From assembly GCF_014642675.1 (NCBI RefSeq), contig NZ_BMIS01000013.1, positions 19,361 to 83,360 of the forward strand: a stretch of DNA of 64,000 nt, read 5' to 3'. This document shows positions 26,989 to 35,157 of this stretch, in pieces; position 1 is the first letter of the stretch; every line of letters begins with the position of its first letter. Under the pieces are notes generated by a model that saw nothing but the letters and a program-made list of their open reading frames with translations, was not told where the DNA came from and ran no database searches. Source of the DNA: Nesterenkonia cremea (GTDB lineage: Bacteria; Actinomycetota; Actinomycetes; Actinomycetales; Micrococcaceae). The translations under genes and the position numbers were made by a program.

Positions 26989-27882
26989 TCACGGCAGGCG
27001 GTAGTCCACCATCAGCGGCGCGTGATCGGACCAGCGCAGCGAGTAGTCCAGCGCACGGTCGACCTTCGCGTTGGAGGCCAGCTCGGCCAGCATCGGAGTG
27101 GCCATCTGGTAATCGATGCGCCATCCGGTGTCATTGTCGAAGGCCTTACCGCGGTAGGACCACCAGGTGTAGGGACCCTCGACCTCACCGGCCATGGAGC
27201 GGGCGACGTCCACGTAGCCGGTCTCGCCGAAGTACTGGTCGAAGTAGGCGCGCTCCTCGGGCAGGAAGCCGGAGTTCTTCCTATTGCCCTTCCAATTCTT
27301 GATGTCCAGCTCGGTGTGGCCGACGTTGAGGTCGCCCATGACCAGCACGTGGTCGGCGTGCTCGGCCAGCTTGGGCAGGTACTCGAGCATGTACTGCAGG
27401 AAGCGCATCTTGTGCTCCTGCTTCTCGGTGCCCACCTCGCCGGAGTGGACGTAGACGCTGACCACGGTCAGCGTGCTGCCGTCACCGAGCTCGTAGTCAG
27501 CCTCGATCCAGCGGCCGTCGTCCTCCGGGTGACCCTCGCCGATCCCGGTCCGGGTGGCCACCGGGGCCTGGGTGGAGATGATGGCTACGCCGGCGCGGCC
27601 CTTCTGGGCGGCCTCATGCTCATGGATGTGCCAGGTCTTGCCGGTGGGCTCGGCCATGTCCTGGACCAGCTTGGTGAGGGTGGCGCCGTCGGCGCGCACC
27701 TCCTGCAGCGCGAGGATGTCGATCTCGCGGGAGGCCAGCCACTCCCCCATCCCCTTGCGGTGGGCGGCGCGGATGCCGTTGACGTTGACGCTCCCGATCC
27801 GGGTCAGGCCCTCACCCTTGGGGTCGACGATCCGGTGAGGGAACTCGCCGAAGGGGTTCTCCTCAGTGGTGGCCTCTGTCAT
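26989..27882 (-). CDS. xth: exodeoxyribonuclease III / AP endonuclease
   Basis: This is a base-excision repair nuclease of the EEP superfamily that cleaves at abasic sites and removes 3' blocks, 297 aa. Catalytic blocks in order are SVNVNGIRAA (Asn), LALQEVRA (metal Glu), VVSVYVHSG, VMGDLNVGHTELDIKN (Asp/Asn), RIDYQMATP and SDHAPLMVDY (catalytic Asp-His). ATG at 27882 is preferred, with AGGAGAG upstream; a GTG at 27909 would add nine residues that overlap the ribosome site. A strong terminator follows the gene. Confidence 0.95.
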   Translation of the reverse strand: MTEATTEENPFGEFPHRIVDPKGEGLTRIGSVNVNGIRAAHRKGMGEWLASREIDILALQEVRADGATLTKLVQDMAEPTGKTWHIHEHEAAQKGRAGVAIISTQAPVATRTGIGEGHPEDDGRWIEADYELGDGSTLTVVSVYVHSGEVGTEKQEHKMRFLQYMLEYLPKLAEHADHVLVMGDLNVGHTELDIKNWKGNRKNSGFLPEERAYFDQYFGETGYVDVARSMAGEVEGPYTWWSYRGKAFDNDTGWRIDYQMATPMLAELASNAKVDRALDYSLRWSDHAPLMVDYRLP

Positions 27883-27917
27883 GGATGCACTCTCTCCTGA
27901 AGTAGTCACGGGTGTGG

Positions 27918-28496
27918 TCAGCGGACGACGTCGCCCTCGATGGTCTCACCGCCGGCGTCGCCGTCGTCGCCGCTCTTCTTCTCGCTGCGGCCCACCAGGT
28001 CGGCCAGCATGTCGCGGCCGTTGGTGGCGGTGATCTCCATCGTGTCCAGTGCGCGCTCGATCATCTCCATATCGGCCTCGGCGCCCTTCTCGAGCTCCTG
28101 GGTGATGACCCGCTTCTGGACCTGGACGATCTTGAAGGAGTGGTCCAGCTTCATGTTCCGGGCGTGGGCGTCCTCGTCCACCACGGCTGCGGCGCCGGAC
28201 TGACCGGCGCGGTGGGCGGCGACGTCGGCGCGGGCCGAGTCGAGGGTCTGCCCGACCTTCTGTGAGGCCCGGCGGACGGTGACCACCAGCACGGCGGCCA
28301 GCAGCAGCCAGCCGGCCGAGATGACCACGATGATCCATCCGATGATGTCGTTCTGGTTGGCCGCGAAGATCAGCGCCACCAGCAGCACGGTGATCATCAC
28401 CGCGAAGGTGATCCCGGAGGTGCGGCGGCCGAAATTCCGCACCGCGTGGTCAGCGCGGGAGGCGCCCGTCGGAGGCAGAGAAGACTGGGAACTCAT
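27918..28496 (-). CDS. small two-helix membrane protein, unknown function
   Basis: This 192 aa protein is not assigned to a named family. After a polar 25-residue N-terminus it has two adjacent hydrophobic helices, ITFAVMITVLLVALIFAA and IIGWIIVVISAGWLLLAAVL. A mostly helical, charged cytoplasmic domain of about 115 residues follows (KIVQVQKRVITQELEKGAEA) and could form a coiled coil. It lies just upstream of xth on the same strand, separated by 35 bases from the chosen xth start, and may be co-transcribed. Confidence 0.7.
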   Translation of the reverse strand: MSSQSSLPPTGASRADHAVRNFGRRTSGITFAVMITVLLVALIFAANQNDIIGWIIVVISAGWLLLAAVLVVTVRRASQKVGQTLDSARADVAAHRAGQSGAAAVVDEDAHARNMKLDHSFKIVQVQKRVITQELEKGAEADMEMIERALDTMEITATNGRDMLADLVGRSEKKSGDDGDAGGETIEGDVVR

Positions 28497-28606
28497 ACCC
28501 CAGATTATCCCCGGCCACGCGCTCGGAACGCTAATCGGACTCCCGCCGCGGGCCGGTCAGGCATAGGCTGGTGCGCGGACCAGATCCGTTTCATCAGGAG
28601 GACCCC

Positions 28607-28948
28607 ATGACAGAGCTGCCCGAGGGCATCGCAGGAGCCGAACAGGCCCAGCGCACCACCATGATGCGCCGCTACACCACTGACCCGGAGCTGCTCGACG
28701 AGTTCGTCCAGTTCCTGCGCAGCGAGGTCTTCCCCGCCCGCGAGGCGCGCGGCTTCACCGTGGAGTCGGTGTGGCTCTCCGCGGAGAAGGACGAGCTGAC
28801 CTGGTTCGTCAGCCGCCCGGGCAGCCGCGAGGAGTTCGAGCAGGCGGAGAAGGAGTGGGAGGAGTCCGAGGAGCGCGCCCGCATCTTCGCCGGCCGCCCT
28901 GCCTTCGTCCTGGGCAAGGACATCCGCCCGGTGACCCGCCTGCGCTGA
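28607..28948 (+). CDS. small conserved protein, NIPSNAP/dimeric alpha-beta barrel-like
   Basis: This is a 113 aa protein beginning at an ATG with AGGAGG five bases before it. The pattern is typical of a small ferredoxin-like (dimeric alpha-beta barrel) domain: an early RRYTTDPELLDEFVQFLRSE helix, FTVESVWLSAEKDELTWFVS strands, and EEFEQAEKEWEESEERARIF as a charged helix. NIPSNAP-like is a guess from this pattern. No catalytic residues stand out. It stands alone on the plus strand and converges with the MFS gene, with 19 bases between the stops. Confidence 0.7.
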   Translation: MTELPEGIAGAEQAQRTTMMRRYTTDPELLDEFVQFLRSEVFPAREARGFTVESVWLSAEKDELTWFVSRPGSREEFEQAEKEWEESEERARIFAGRPAFVLGKDIRPVTRLR

Positions 28949-28967
28949 GGCAGGACCGTACGCCTGC

Positions 28968-30416
28968 TCAGGCGGCGGCCTCCGCTCTGCGCGCCCTCCG
29001 GGCCGCGAAGACGGCGGCCGCCACTGAGCTGACCATGAACACGGCGATTCCCAGTGCGCCGACCACCAGTCCGTCCTGGTGCTCTCCGTGGGCGCTGACG
29101 GTGAAGTAGATGCCGGTGATCAGGGCGACGCCCACCGCGGTGCACACACGCTGCGCCGTCTGGGCCACTCCCCCGGCGGCCCCAGCCATGCGCTCGGGCA
29201 CATCCTGCATGGACAGGGTCTGAGCGCTCGGGATGATCAGCGCCTGGGAGAGCCCGACGACGGCGACGGCTGCGGTCAGCAGCCACAGCGAGCCGTAGTC
29301 GGTGCTCATCAGGGCGGCCGCACCGGCAACGGCCAGCATGGCGACCACGGAGAGCACCGTGCCCCACACCAGCAGCTGGGTGCCGCGTTCGGCCACGCGC
29401 TTGCCCACTGAGGCGGAGAGCAGCATGACCATCAGGGCGCTGGGCAGGGTCACGAGTCCGGCGATGAGCGCGCCCTCGCCGAGCCCCTGCTGGACGTAGA
29501 CGGCCACGATGGCCCAGATCGCGGGCATACCGGTGAAGTAGAGGCCCAGCACCAGAGAGTTCAGCGTGTAGCTGGGCACGGTGAACAGCGCCAGGTTCAC
29601 CATGGGCGCACCGGCATGGCGTTGCCCCAGCCGCTTCTCCCAGAGCACCCACCCCAGCAGCACTGCCGCACCGAGAACACCCAGGGCTGCGCCGAAGAGG
29701 CTGCGGAACTGGATGAAGGGCAGCATGATCAGCACGACCGCGGCCGAGAGCAGCAGCACACCCACCGGGTCCAGACGGTGGATGCCGCGCAGCCCGGAGC
29801 CGGAGGCGGCCGCCGTGTCCTGCGCCTGCGGGCCGGCGTCGTCGTCCTCCGGGCGCGGAAGCCACAGCATGGCGAAGAGCAGCGCGGCCGCGGTGACCGG
29901 AACGTTGATCAGGAAGGTCAGGCGCCAGCCGATCTCCGGGCTGGTGGTGTCGATGATCAGACCGCCCAGCGCCGGTCCTGCCGCAACGGCCAGACCGATC
30001 ACCGTGGACATCAGGCCATAGGCTCGGCCCCGCTCGGATCCGGTGAAGAGCCGCTGGATCATGCCGATGATCTGCGGGGTCAGGATGCCCGCGCCGATGC
30101 CCATCAGGACACGGGCGATGTTCAGCAGCAGCGGATCCGGAGCCAGTGCGGTCAGCAGCGAGGCCAGGCCGAAGAAGATCACCCCGAGCAGGAAGAATCG
30201 ACGCCGGCCCCAGACGTCGCCGGCGCGGCCTGCGGGCACCAGGGCCACGCCGAAGGCCAGCGCATAGCCGGAGAGCACCCACTGCAGATCCGAGTCGGAG
30301 GCTCCGAGGCCGGCCTCGATGGCGGGGAGCGCCACGTTGACGATGCTGATGCTCAGCAGCGCCGCGAAGAGCGGCAGGAACATGGCAGCCATCATCCGGC
30401 GGGGGTGGGAGGTCAT
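28968..30416 (-). CDS. MFS exporter, DHA2 (EmrB/QacA) type
   Basis: This is a proton-driven multidrug or lipid exporter of 482 aa with about 14 hydrophobic helices. The antiporter motif GRAGDVWGRRRFFLLG (motif A), the ARVLMGIGAGILTPQIIGMI helix and GLAVAAGPALGGLIIDTTS (motif C) are clear. A charged loop, PRPEDDDAGPQAQDTAAASG, splits the halves. The start is ATG 30416 without a strong ribosome site. It diverges from an acidic lipoprotein gene 207 bases away. In mycobacteria the MFS exporter P55 is paired with lipoprotein LprG, which may be a useful parallel. Confidence 0.88.
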   Translation of the reverse strand: MTSHPRRMMAAMFLPLFAALLSISIVNVALPAIEAGLGASDSDLQWVLSGYALAFGVALVPAGRAGDVWGRRRFFLLGVIFFGLASLLTALAPDPLLLNIARVLMGIGAGILTPQIIGMIQRLFTGSERGRAYGLMSTVIGLAVAAGPALGGLIIDTTSPEIGWRLTFLINVPVTAAALLFAMLWLPRPEDDDAGPQAQDTAAASGSGLRGIHRLDPVGVLLLSAAVVLIMLPFIQFRSLFGAALGVLGAAVLLGWVLWEKRLGQRHAGAPMVNLALFTVPSYTLNSLVLGLYFTGMPAIWAIVAVYVQQGLGEGALIAGLVTLPSALMVMLLSASVGKRVAERGTQLLVWGTVLSVVAMLAVAGAAALMSTDYGSLWLLTAAVAVVGLSQALIIPSAQTLSMQDVPERMAGAAGGVAQTAQRVCTAVGVALITGIYFTVSAHGEHQDGLVVGALGIAVFMVSSVAAAVFAARRARRAEAAA

Positions 30417-30623
30417 GCGGCCATGCTATGCCGTGGTCTGCGGGGCATGCTCACACTGCCTCGCCGCGCAGCGCAGTCTCGGCGCGGCGCCACAGTCATC
30501 ACGATTCGATGAACATTCCTCCCGGCAGGTCCCGCAGGAGCGCTGGCCTCAGGTGCTCTGGATAGGGTGCTCATAGAACTCGCACCCGTTCCGGCGAGCA
30601 GATTTCGCGCTAAGGAGAGACCT

Positions 30624-31625
30624 ATGTCCGATCAGGACCAGACCATCGACATGCTGACTACTGAGGGCCCCGCTGCGCGCAGCCTGCTGCGCCCGCGCCT
30701 GATGAAGGCGGCCGGCGTCGGCATGGCCGGTCTGCTTGCCCTGAGCGCCTGCGCCTCTGTCGAGGGAGGCGACGACGCCGACGACGACAGCCAGGATCAG
30801 ACTGAGGCTGCTGGCGAAGAGGCCAGCGAGGAGGAGGCCCCCGAGGAGGTCGAGGCGCCCGCCCTGGAGGAGATCCATGAGGACATCTTCGCCTCCATGC
30901 AGAGCGCGGAGAGCGTCACGATGGTGGCTGAGGGCGACGCGATGGGTGCTGACCTCGGCGACTTCGCTGAGGAATTCGGCGACGATGAGGAAGACGTCGA
31001 CATGCAGCAGATTTCGCTCGCCGTTTCGGGCGCTGTCGACGGCTCAGCCTCCGAAGTTCAGTTCGACATCGCCGGCCAGCAGATGACGTTCCTCCAGAAT
31101 GACGAGGGAACCTTCATGGACGGCCAGAGCACGGTCTTCTTCCTCGAACAGGGGCTCCCTGACGAGTTCCGCGACGCCATCGACATGGACGGCGTCTATG
31201 ACGATCTGGAAGACAGCTGGGTCGACATGAGCGACGAGATGAACGAGCCGGACTCTGACTTCGCGATCGATGAGATCCTCTCCAGCATGGAGGAGGACTT
31301 CTCAGAGGCCGATGAGGACAGCATCTTCCCCTGGCCCGACGGCGAATTCCCTGAGGGAGAGGCTGAGGAGCGCGAGGGCGAAGACGTGTGGGTCTACTCC
31401 GATGAGGGTGAAGGCGAGATGGTCATCACCGCCGACGAAGACGCTCCGCGAATCCTCACCGTGGACGGTGAGGACGAAGACGGCAACCCCATCATGGTGA
31501 CCTTCCGCGATTGGGATCAGGCTCAATATGAAGAGGGCCAACCTGACGGGGATGTGATCACCGAGTCCGACTTCGAGGACATCCTGATCGAACACGCCGA
31601 CGAGGAGCTGGTCGAACAGATGTGA
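30624..31625 (+). CDS. acidic lipoprotein, LolA/LppX-like fold suspected (paralogue 1)
   Basis: This 333 aa product has an unusually long 30-residue lead before the hydrophobic core VGMAGLLALSAC, which ends in a lipobox Cys at about residue 42. A stretch very rich in Asp/Glu follows. The folded part has the same layout as the lipoproteins at 53061 and 54148: a SVTMVAEG strand, a long acidic segment, WVDMS, then a GEDVWVYSDEGEGEMVIT strand pair and VTFRDWDQAQ near the end. I infer a LolA/LppX-like carrier fold from the pattern only. AAGGAGAG lies five bases before the ATG. It diverges from an MFS exporter. Confidence 0.7.
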   Translation: MSDQDQTIDMLTTEGPAARSLLRPRLMKAAGVGMAGLLALSACASVEGGDDADDDSQDQTEAAGEEASEEEAPEEVEAPALEEIHEDIFASMQSAESVTMVAEGDAMGADLGDFAEEFGDDEEDVDMQQISLAVSGAVDGSASEVQFDIAGQQMTFLQNDEGTFMDGQSTVFFLEQGLPDEFRDAIDMDGVYDDLEDSWVDMSDEMNEPDSDFAIDEILSSMEEDFSEADEDSIFPWPDGEFPEGEAEEREGEDVWVYSDEGEGEMVITADEDAPRILTVDGEDEDGNPIMVTFRDWDQAQYEEGQPDGDVITESDFEDILIEHADEELVEQM

Positions 31626-31658
31626 GGCAGTCCGCAGGGCGAGGAGCGGGCGGCCCAG

Positions 31659-31689
31659 GCCGCGGCAGGAGACGATCCCCTGCCACGGC
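31659..31689. terminator. hairpin between convergent lipoprotein and flavin oxidoreductase genes
   Basis: The arms 31659-31669 and 31679-31689 (GCCGCGGCAGG and near-complement) pair over 10 of 11 positions around a nine-base loop. It is likely a bidirectional terminator. Confidence 0.55.
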
Positions 31690-31695
31690 CGCCGT

Positions 31696-32724
31696 CTACT
31701 TCCAGCCCAGCGGCTTGGCCACGTGCTCGATGATGTTCTCCAGCAGCCGGGCGTTGTAGTCCACGCCCAGCTGGTTGGGCACCGTGACCAGCAGGGTGTC
31801 CGCCTCCTGGACGGCTGTGTCCGTGGCCAGCTCCTCCACCAGCTCATCAGGCTCGGCGGTGTAGGAGCGGCCGAAGACCGCCCGGGTCTTCTCATCGATC
31901 ATCCCGAACTGGTCCTGGCTGTCCCGCTGCCCCAGGAAGTAGGCACGGTCCTGGTCCGAGACGATCGGGATGATGGAGCGGCTCACCGAGACGCGCGGGG
32001 TGAAGCCGTGGTCGTGGTTGTTCCACTCCTGGCGGAACTTCTGGATCTGCTTGGTCTGCTGGATGTGAAGCGGCTCCCCGGACTCGTCGTCCTTGAGCGT
32101 GGAGCTCATCAGGTTCATGCCCTTCTGCGCCGCCCACTCGGCGGTGGCGTCGGAGCCGGCGCCCCACCAGATGCGCTCGCGCAGACCCTGCGAGTAGGGT
32201 TCCACCCGCAGCATGCCGGGCGGGTTGGGGAACATCGGCCGCGGGTTCGGCTCGGCGAAGCCCTGACCGGTGAGCACCTGCAGAGCGATCTCGGTGTGCC
32301 GGCGCGCCATATCGGCGTCGCGCTCTCCCTCAGCCGGGTGGAAGCCGAAGTATTTATAGCCCTCCACCACCTGTTCCGGCGAGCCCCGGGAGATGCCCAG
32401 CTGCAGCCGACCCTCGGAGATCAGATCCGCGGAGGCCGCATCCTCGGCGAAGCGCATGGGCGGCTCGTAGCGCATATCGATCACGCCGGTGCCGATCTCG
32501 ATGCTGGAGGTCTTCGCGCCCGCTGCGGCCAGCAACGGGTAGGGCGAGCCCAGCTGACGGGCGAAGTGGTGCACTCGGAAGTAGGCGCCGTCGACTCCCA
32601 GCTCCTCGGCCGCGACGGCGAGATCGATGCTCTGCAGCAGCGCGTCCTGACCCGATCGCGTACCCGAACGGGGCGAGGGGGTCCAGTGGCCGAAGGACAG
32701 GAAGCCGATCTTCTTAGCGCTCAT
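31696..32724 (-). CDS. LLM-class flavin-dependent monooxygenase/oxidoreductase
   Basis: This is a 342 aa bacterial-luciferase-like TIM-barrel flavoprotein. The opening IGFLSFGHWTPSPRSGTR, followed by GAYFRVHHFARQLGSPYPLL, IEIGTGVIDMRYEPP and RLQLGISRGSPEQVVEGYKY, is typical of the FMN- or F420-using group. It would need reduced flavin from elsewhere. It lies 69 bases after a PaaX-type regulator gene on the same strand, and that regulator diverges from the ABC-P450 operon. A role in the same catabolic pathway is an inference from position. The ribosome site is weak. Confidence 0.85.
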   Translation of the reverse strand: MSAKKIGFLSFGHWTPSPRSGTRSGQDALLQSIDLAVAAEELGVDGAYFRVHHFARQLGSPYPLLAAAGAKTSSIEIGTGVIDMRYEPPMRFAEDAASADLISEGRLQLGISRGSPEQVVEGYKYFGFHPAEGERDADMARRHTEIALQVLTGQGFAEPNPRPMFPNPPGMLRVEPYSQGLRERIWWGAGSDATAEWAAQKGMNLMSSTLKDDESGEPLHIQQTKQIQKFRQEWNNHDHGFTPRVSVSRSIIPIVSDQDRAYFLGQRDSQDQFGMIDEKTRAVFGRSYTAEPDELVEELATDTAVQEADTLLVTVPNQLGVDYNARLLENIIEHVAKPLGWK

Positions 32725-32793
32725 ACCGGAGCAAACCCTGCACGGGCTCCAGTCATTCCACGACGCTGGAAGATCCCGACGCCGCCGGAGCGC

Positions 32794-33744
32794 TCAGTAC
32801 CGCTGGTAGGCGGGCACACCGCTCACCGTGATGACCTCCGGCACCTGTTCCGGGATGCGGTGGCTTCGGACATCGTCCAGATGCTCTGCCGAATGACGCT
32901 CCACCACAGCACGGACGAAGGAGACTGCCAGCGGCTCCAGCTTGGCATAGAGCTTGCGGAAGCATGCGGCCGCTCGCTGCCGAGGCCAGTCTGCCGGCAG
33001 GAGATCCAGCGGCAGGCCCGGGTCCATCCGGGGGAACCAACGCCAGACGTTGATCAGCTGGGTGCGCAGCACCAAGGCCTCAGCAGCCGTCACCCGCCCG
33101 GAATCCACGGCGGCCAGCGCCTCCTCGACCTGGTCTAGGAATGCCTCATAGCGGCTCCGGATCAGCGGCACCGACCATGCGTCGGTGGGCAGTCCATGAG
33201 TGCGGCCCACACCATGGGCCGTCGCTTCGAAGACCGTGGCCGCGTCGATCTCCAACGAGCGCAGCAGCCCAGCGACGCCCTCCCGTGCCGCCTGCGGGGA
33301 CACCCAGACTCCGTCGTAGAGCGGGGCAAACCCCATCCAGCTCAGGCCCTTGTGCAGCTTGAGCCGGCGGGGGCGCTGGGCCTCCGGCACGGAGAACACC
33401 ACGGTGGTCCAGATGAACGGATCCGGACCAGGGACGCGCCCGAACCTGGCCATGCTGTTGAACCCCTGCAGCACCCGCCCTCGCGCTCCGTCGGCGAAGG
33501 AGTAGAAGGTCCTCCGGCCCTCCCGATGCTGCTCCAGACGTCCGCGCCGACAGATTCGGCTCAGCAGGGTGCGCGTCCCGGAGCCTGGCACACCGAACTC
33601 CTCCATGAGCTCGACCAGCGCCCCCGAAGGCGCCCGAGCGCCGAGCTCCACCCAGTACTCCGCCATCAGGGTGACCAACATCTGCCGGGGGCGGGGCCCC
33701 TCAGCGACCTCGGTCCGCAGATCCTCCAGGAACTCTCTGGTCAC
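32794..33744 (-). CDS. PaaX-family transcriptional repressor
   Basis: This 316 aa regulator resembles PaaX, which represses phenylacetate catabolism and is released by an aryl-CoA. The N-terminal winged helix has RPRQMLVTLMAEYWVELG and GTRTLLSRICRRGRLEQHRE. The middle, FIWTTVVFSVPEAQRPRRL, and the GFAPLYDGVWVSPQAA block are typical of PaaX. The start is GTG, with GGAGAGG in front. It diverges from the ABC transporter/P450 operon across a 243-base AT-richer region with several palindromes, so it probably controls that operon and its own LLM partner gene. Confidence 0.85.
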   Translation of the reverse strand: MTREFLEDLRTEVAEGPRPRQMLVTLMAEYWVELGARAPSGALVELMEEFGVPGSGTRTLLSRICRRGRLEQHREGRRTFYSFADGARGRVLQGFNSMARFGRVPGPDPFIWTTVVFSVPEAQRPRRLKLHKGLSWMGFAPLYDGVWVSPQAAREGVAGLLRSLEIDAATVFEATAHGVGRTHGLPTDAWSVPLIRSRYEAFLDQVEEALAAVDSGRVTAAEALVLRTQLINVWRWFPRMDPGLPLDLLPADWPRQRAAACFRKLYAKLEPLAVSFVRAVVERHSAEHLDDVRSHRIPEQVPEVITVSGVPAYQRY

Positions 33745-33879
33745 ATCGTCCTCTCCGACTTCTCCGCTGTCTCATCTGTCTGCAGTGGCCGTAAGGAACT
33801 AAAGTCAGTCATCCTTCGGCGCTGTACCTGGCCACCACAGTAGTCGCAGATCCCTTCTGCGAGCGCGATTCTCCTTCAA

Positions 33880-33959
33880 TGGATGTCAAAAACTTGACGA
33901 CCGACACCAGAGTGACAATAATCACAGCCACGATGTGATGTAAATCTCATTGATATCCA
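33880..33959. promoter_or_regulatory. putative operator cluster between paaX-like gene and ABC-P450 operon
   Basis: Several inverted repeats cluster here. GTCAA-AAAC-TTGAC occurs at 33885-33898 and GTGA-N6-TCAC at 33912-33925. A long-range pair is TGGATGTCAA at 33880-33889 and TTGATATCCA at 33950-33959, complementary at 9 of 10 positions. The segment is markedly AT-rich against its surroundings and lies 28 bases before the ATPase ATG. Confidence 0.45.
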
Positions 33960-33987
33960 TAGTCTGCTGATCAGTGGTGGAGGACCG

Positions 33988-35157
33988 ATGCAGCACGCAG
34001 TCCAGATCGAAGGTCTGACCAAGGAGTTCACCCGGCGCGACGGCACCCGCATCCGCGCCATCGACGACGCCGCGATCACGATCGACCCCGGCGAATTCAT
34101 CGTCCTGCTGGGCCCCAGCGGCTGCGGGAAGACCACCCTGCTGCGCACCATCGCCGGACTGGAGAACCCGGACAGCGGCCGGATCAGCATCGACGGCCGC
34201 GACGTCTTCGCCTCACACAACCGCACTCTGGTCCCGCCCGAGCAGCGCGACCTGAGCATGATGTTCCAGTCCTATGCCCTCTGGCCCCACATGACGGTGC
34301 GCAACAACGTGCGCTACCCGCTGGAGACCCGGCGGCGGCCCCGGATCGCGCGGAAGGAGATGGACCGCCGCGCGCTCGAAGCGCTGGAGACTGTGGGCAT
34401 CGGCGAGCTCAGCGGGCAGTACCCCGGACAGCTCAGCGGCGGCCAGCAGCAGCGCACCGCCCTGGCTCGGGCCCTGGTCAACGGCTCTCCGGTCATCCTC
34501 TTCGACGAGCCGCTCTCCAACGTCGACGCCCAAGTGCGCGAGCAGCTCCGAGCAGAGCTCCTGGCCACCCAGCGTCGCCTGGGATTCACCGCCATCTTCG
34601 TCACCCACGATCAGAACGAGGCCATGGAGCTGGCCACCCGCATCGCTGTGCTGGACCAGGGCAAGGTCCAACAGGTGGGAACACCGGCCGAGATCTACCG
34701 CAACCCGGCCACCGCCTATGTGGCCACCTTCATCGGCACCACCAACGAGATCAGCGGAACCTGGGACCCATCACAATCCGGCTTCAGCACCGACGCCGGG
34801 CCGATCCGCAGCAGCTCCCTCACTCCGGAGACGGCGAGCGCCCGTATCCTGTGGCGCCCCGAGGACGGCAAGCTGGAGTCGAGCCGGCCCAGCGGACCGA
34901 ACACCTTCGAGGTGACCGTCACCAAGACATTGTTCCTGGGGCTCCACACCGAGTACGTGGTCCGCTGGGGCAAGGCCTCCGCTCGGATCTGGAGCTCCGA
35001 GCACCACCGCTTCTGCCCCGGCGATCAGGCCTGGCTCTCCGTCTCCCCGGAGGACGTGATGGTCTTCCCCGGTGACGGCGCCCAGCCGACTGAGGCGGAA
35101 GCCGCTGAGGATACTCCCCCACAGAGCTCCGCTGTGCTGAGCGAGGCGGCAGGATGA
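33988..35157 (+). CDS. ABC importer ATP-binding protein (PotA/FbpC type)
   Basis: This is a 389 aa import ATPase with Walker A GPSGCGKTTLLRTIAGLE, signature LSGGQQQRTALARALV, Walker B ILFDEPLSNVD and the switch His in IFVTHDQNEA. A C-terminal TOBE domain of about 110 residues (ILWRPEDGKLE to WLSVSPEDVMVF) marks the spermidine/iron/AEP importer class. A poly-acidic tail follows. GGAGG precedes the ATG. It overlaps the permease start by four bases (ATGA). With the permease and binding lipoprotein it forms a complete uptake system, in one operon with two P450s; the imported substrate is unknown. Confidence 0.92.
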   Translation: MQHAVQIEGLTKEFTRRDGTRIRAIDDAAITIDPGEFIVLLGPSGCGKTTLLRTIAGLENPDSGRISIDGRDVFASHNRTLVPPEQRDLSMMFQSYALWPHMTVRNNVRYPLETRRRPRIARKEMDRRALEALETVGIGELSGQYPGQLSGGQQQRTALARALVNGSPVILFDEPLSNVDAQVREQLRAELLATQRRLGFTAIFVTHDQNEAMELATRIAVLDQGKVQQVGTPAEIYRNPATAYVATFIGTTNEISGTWDPSQSGFSTDAGPIRSSSLTPETASARILWRPEDGKLESSRPSGPNTFEVTVTKTLFLGLHTEYVVRWGKASARIWSSEHHRFCPGDQAWLSVSPEDVMVFPGDGAQPTEAEAAEDTPPQSSAVLSEAAG

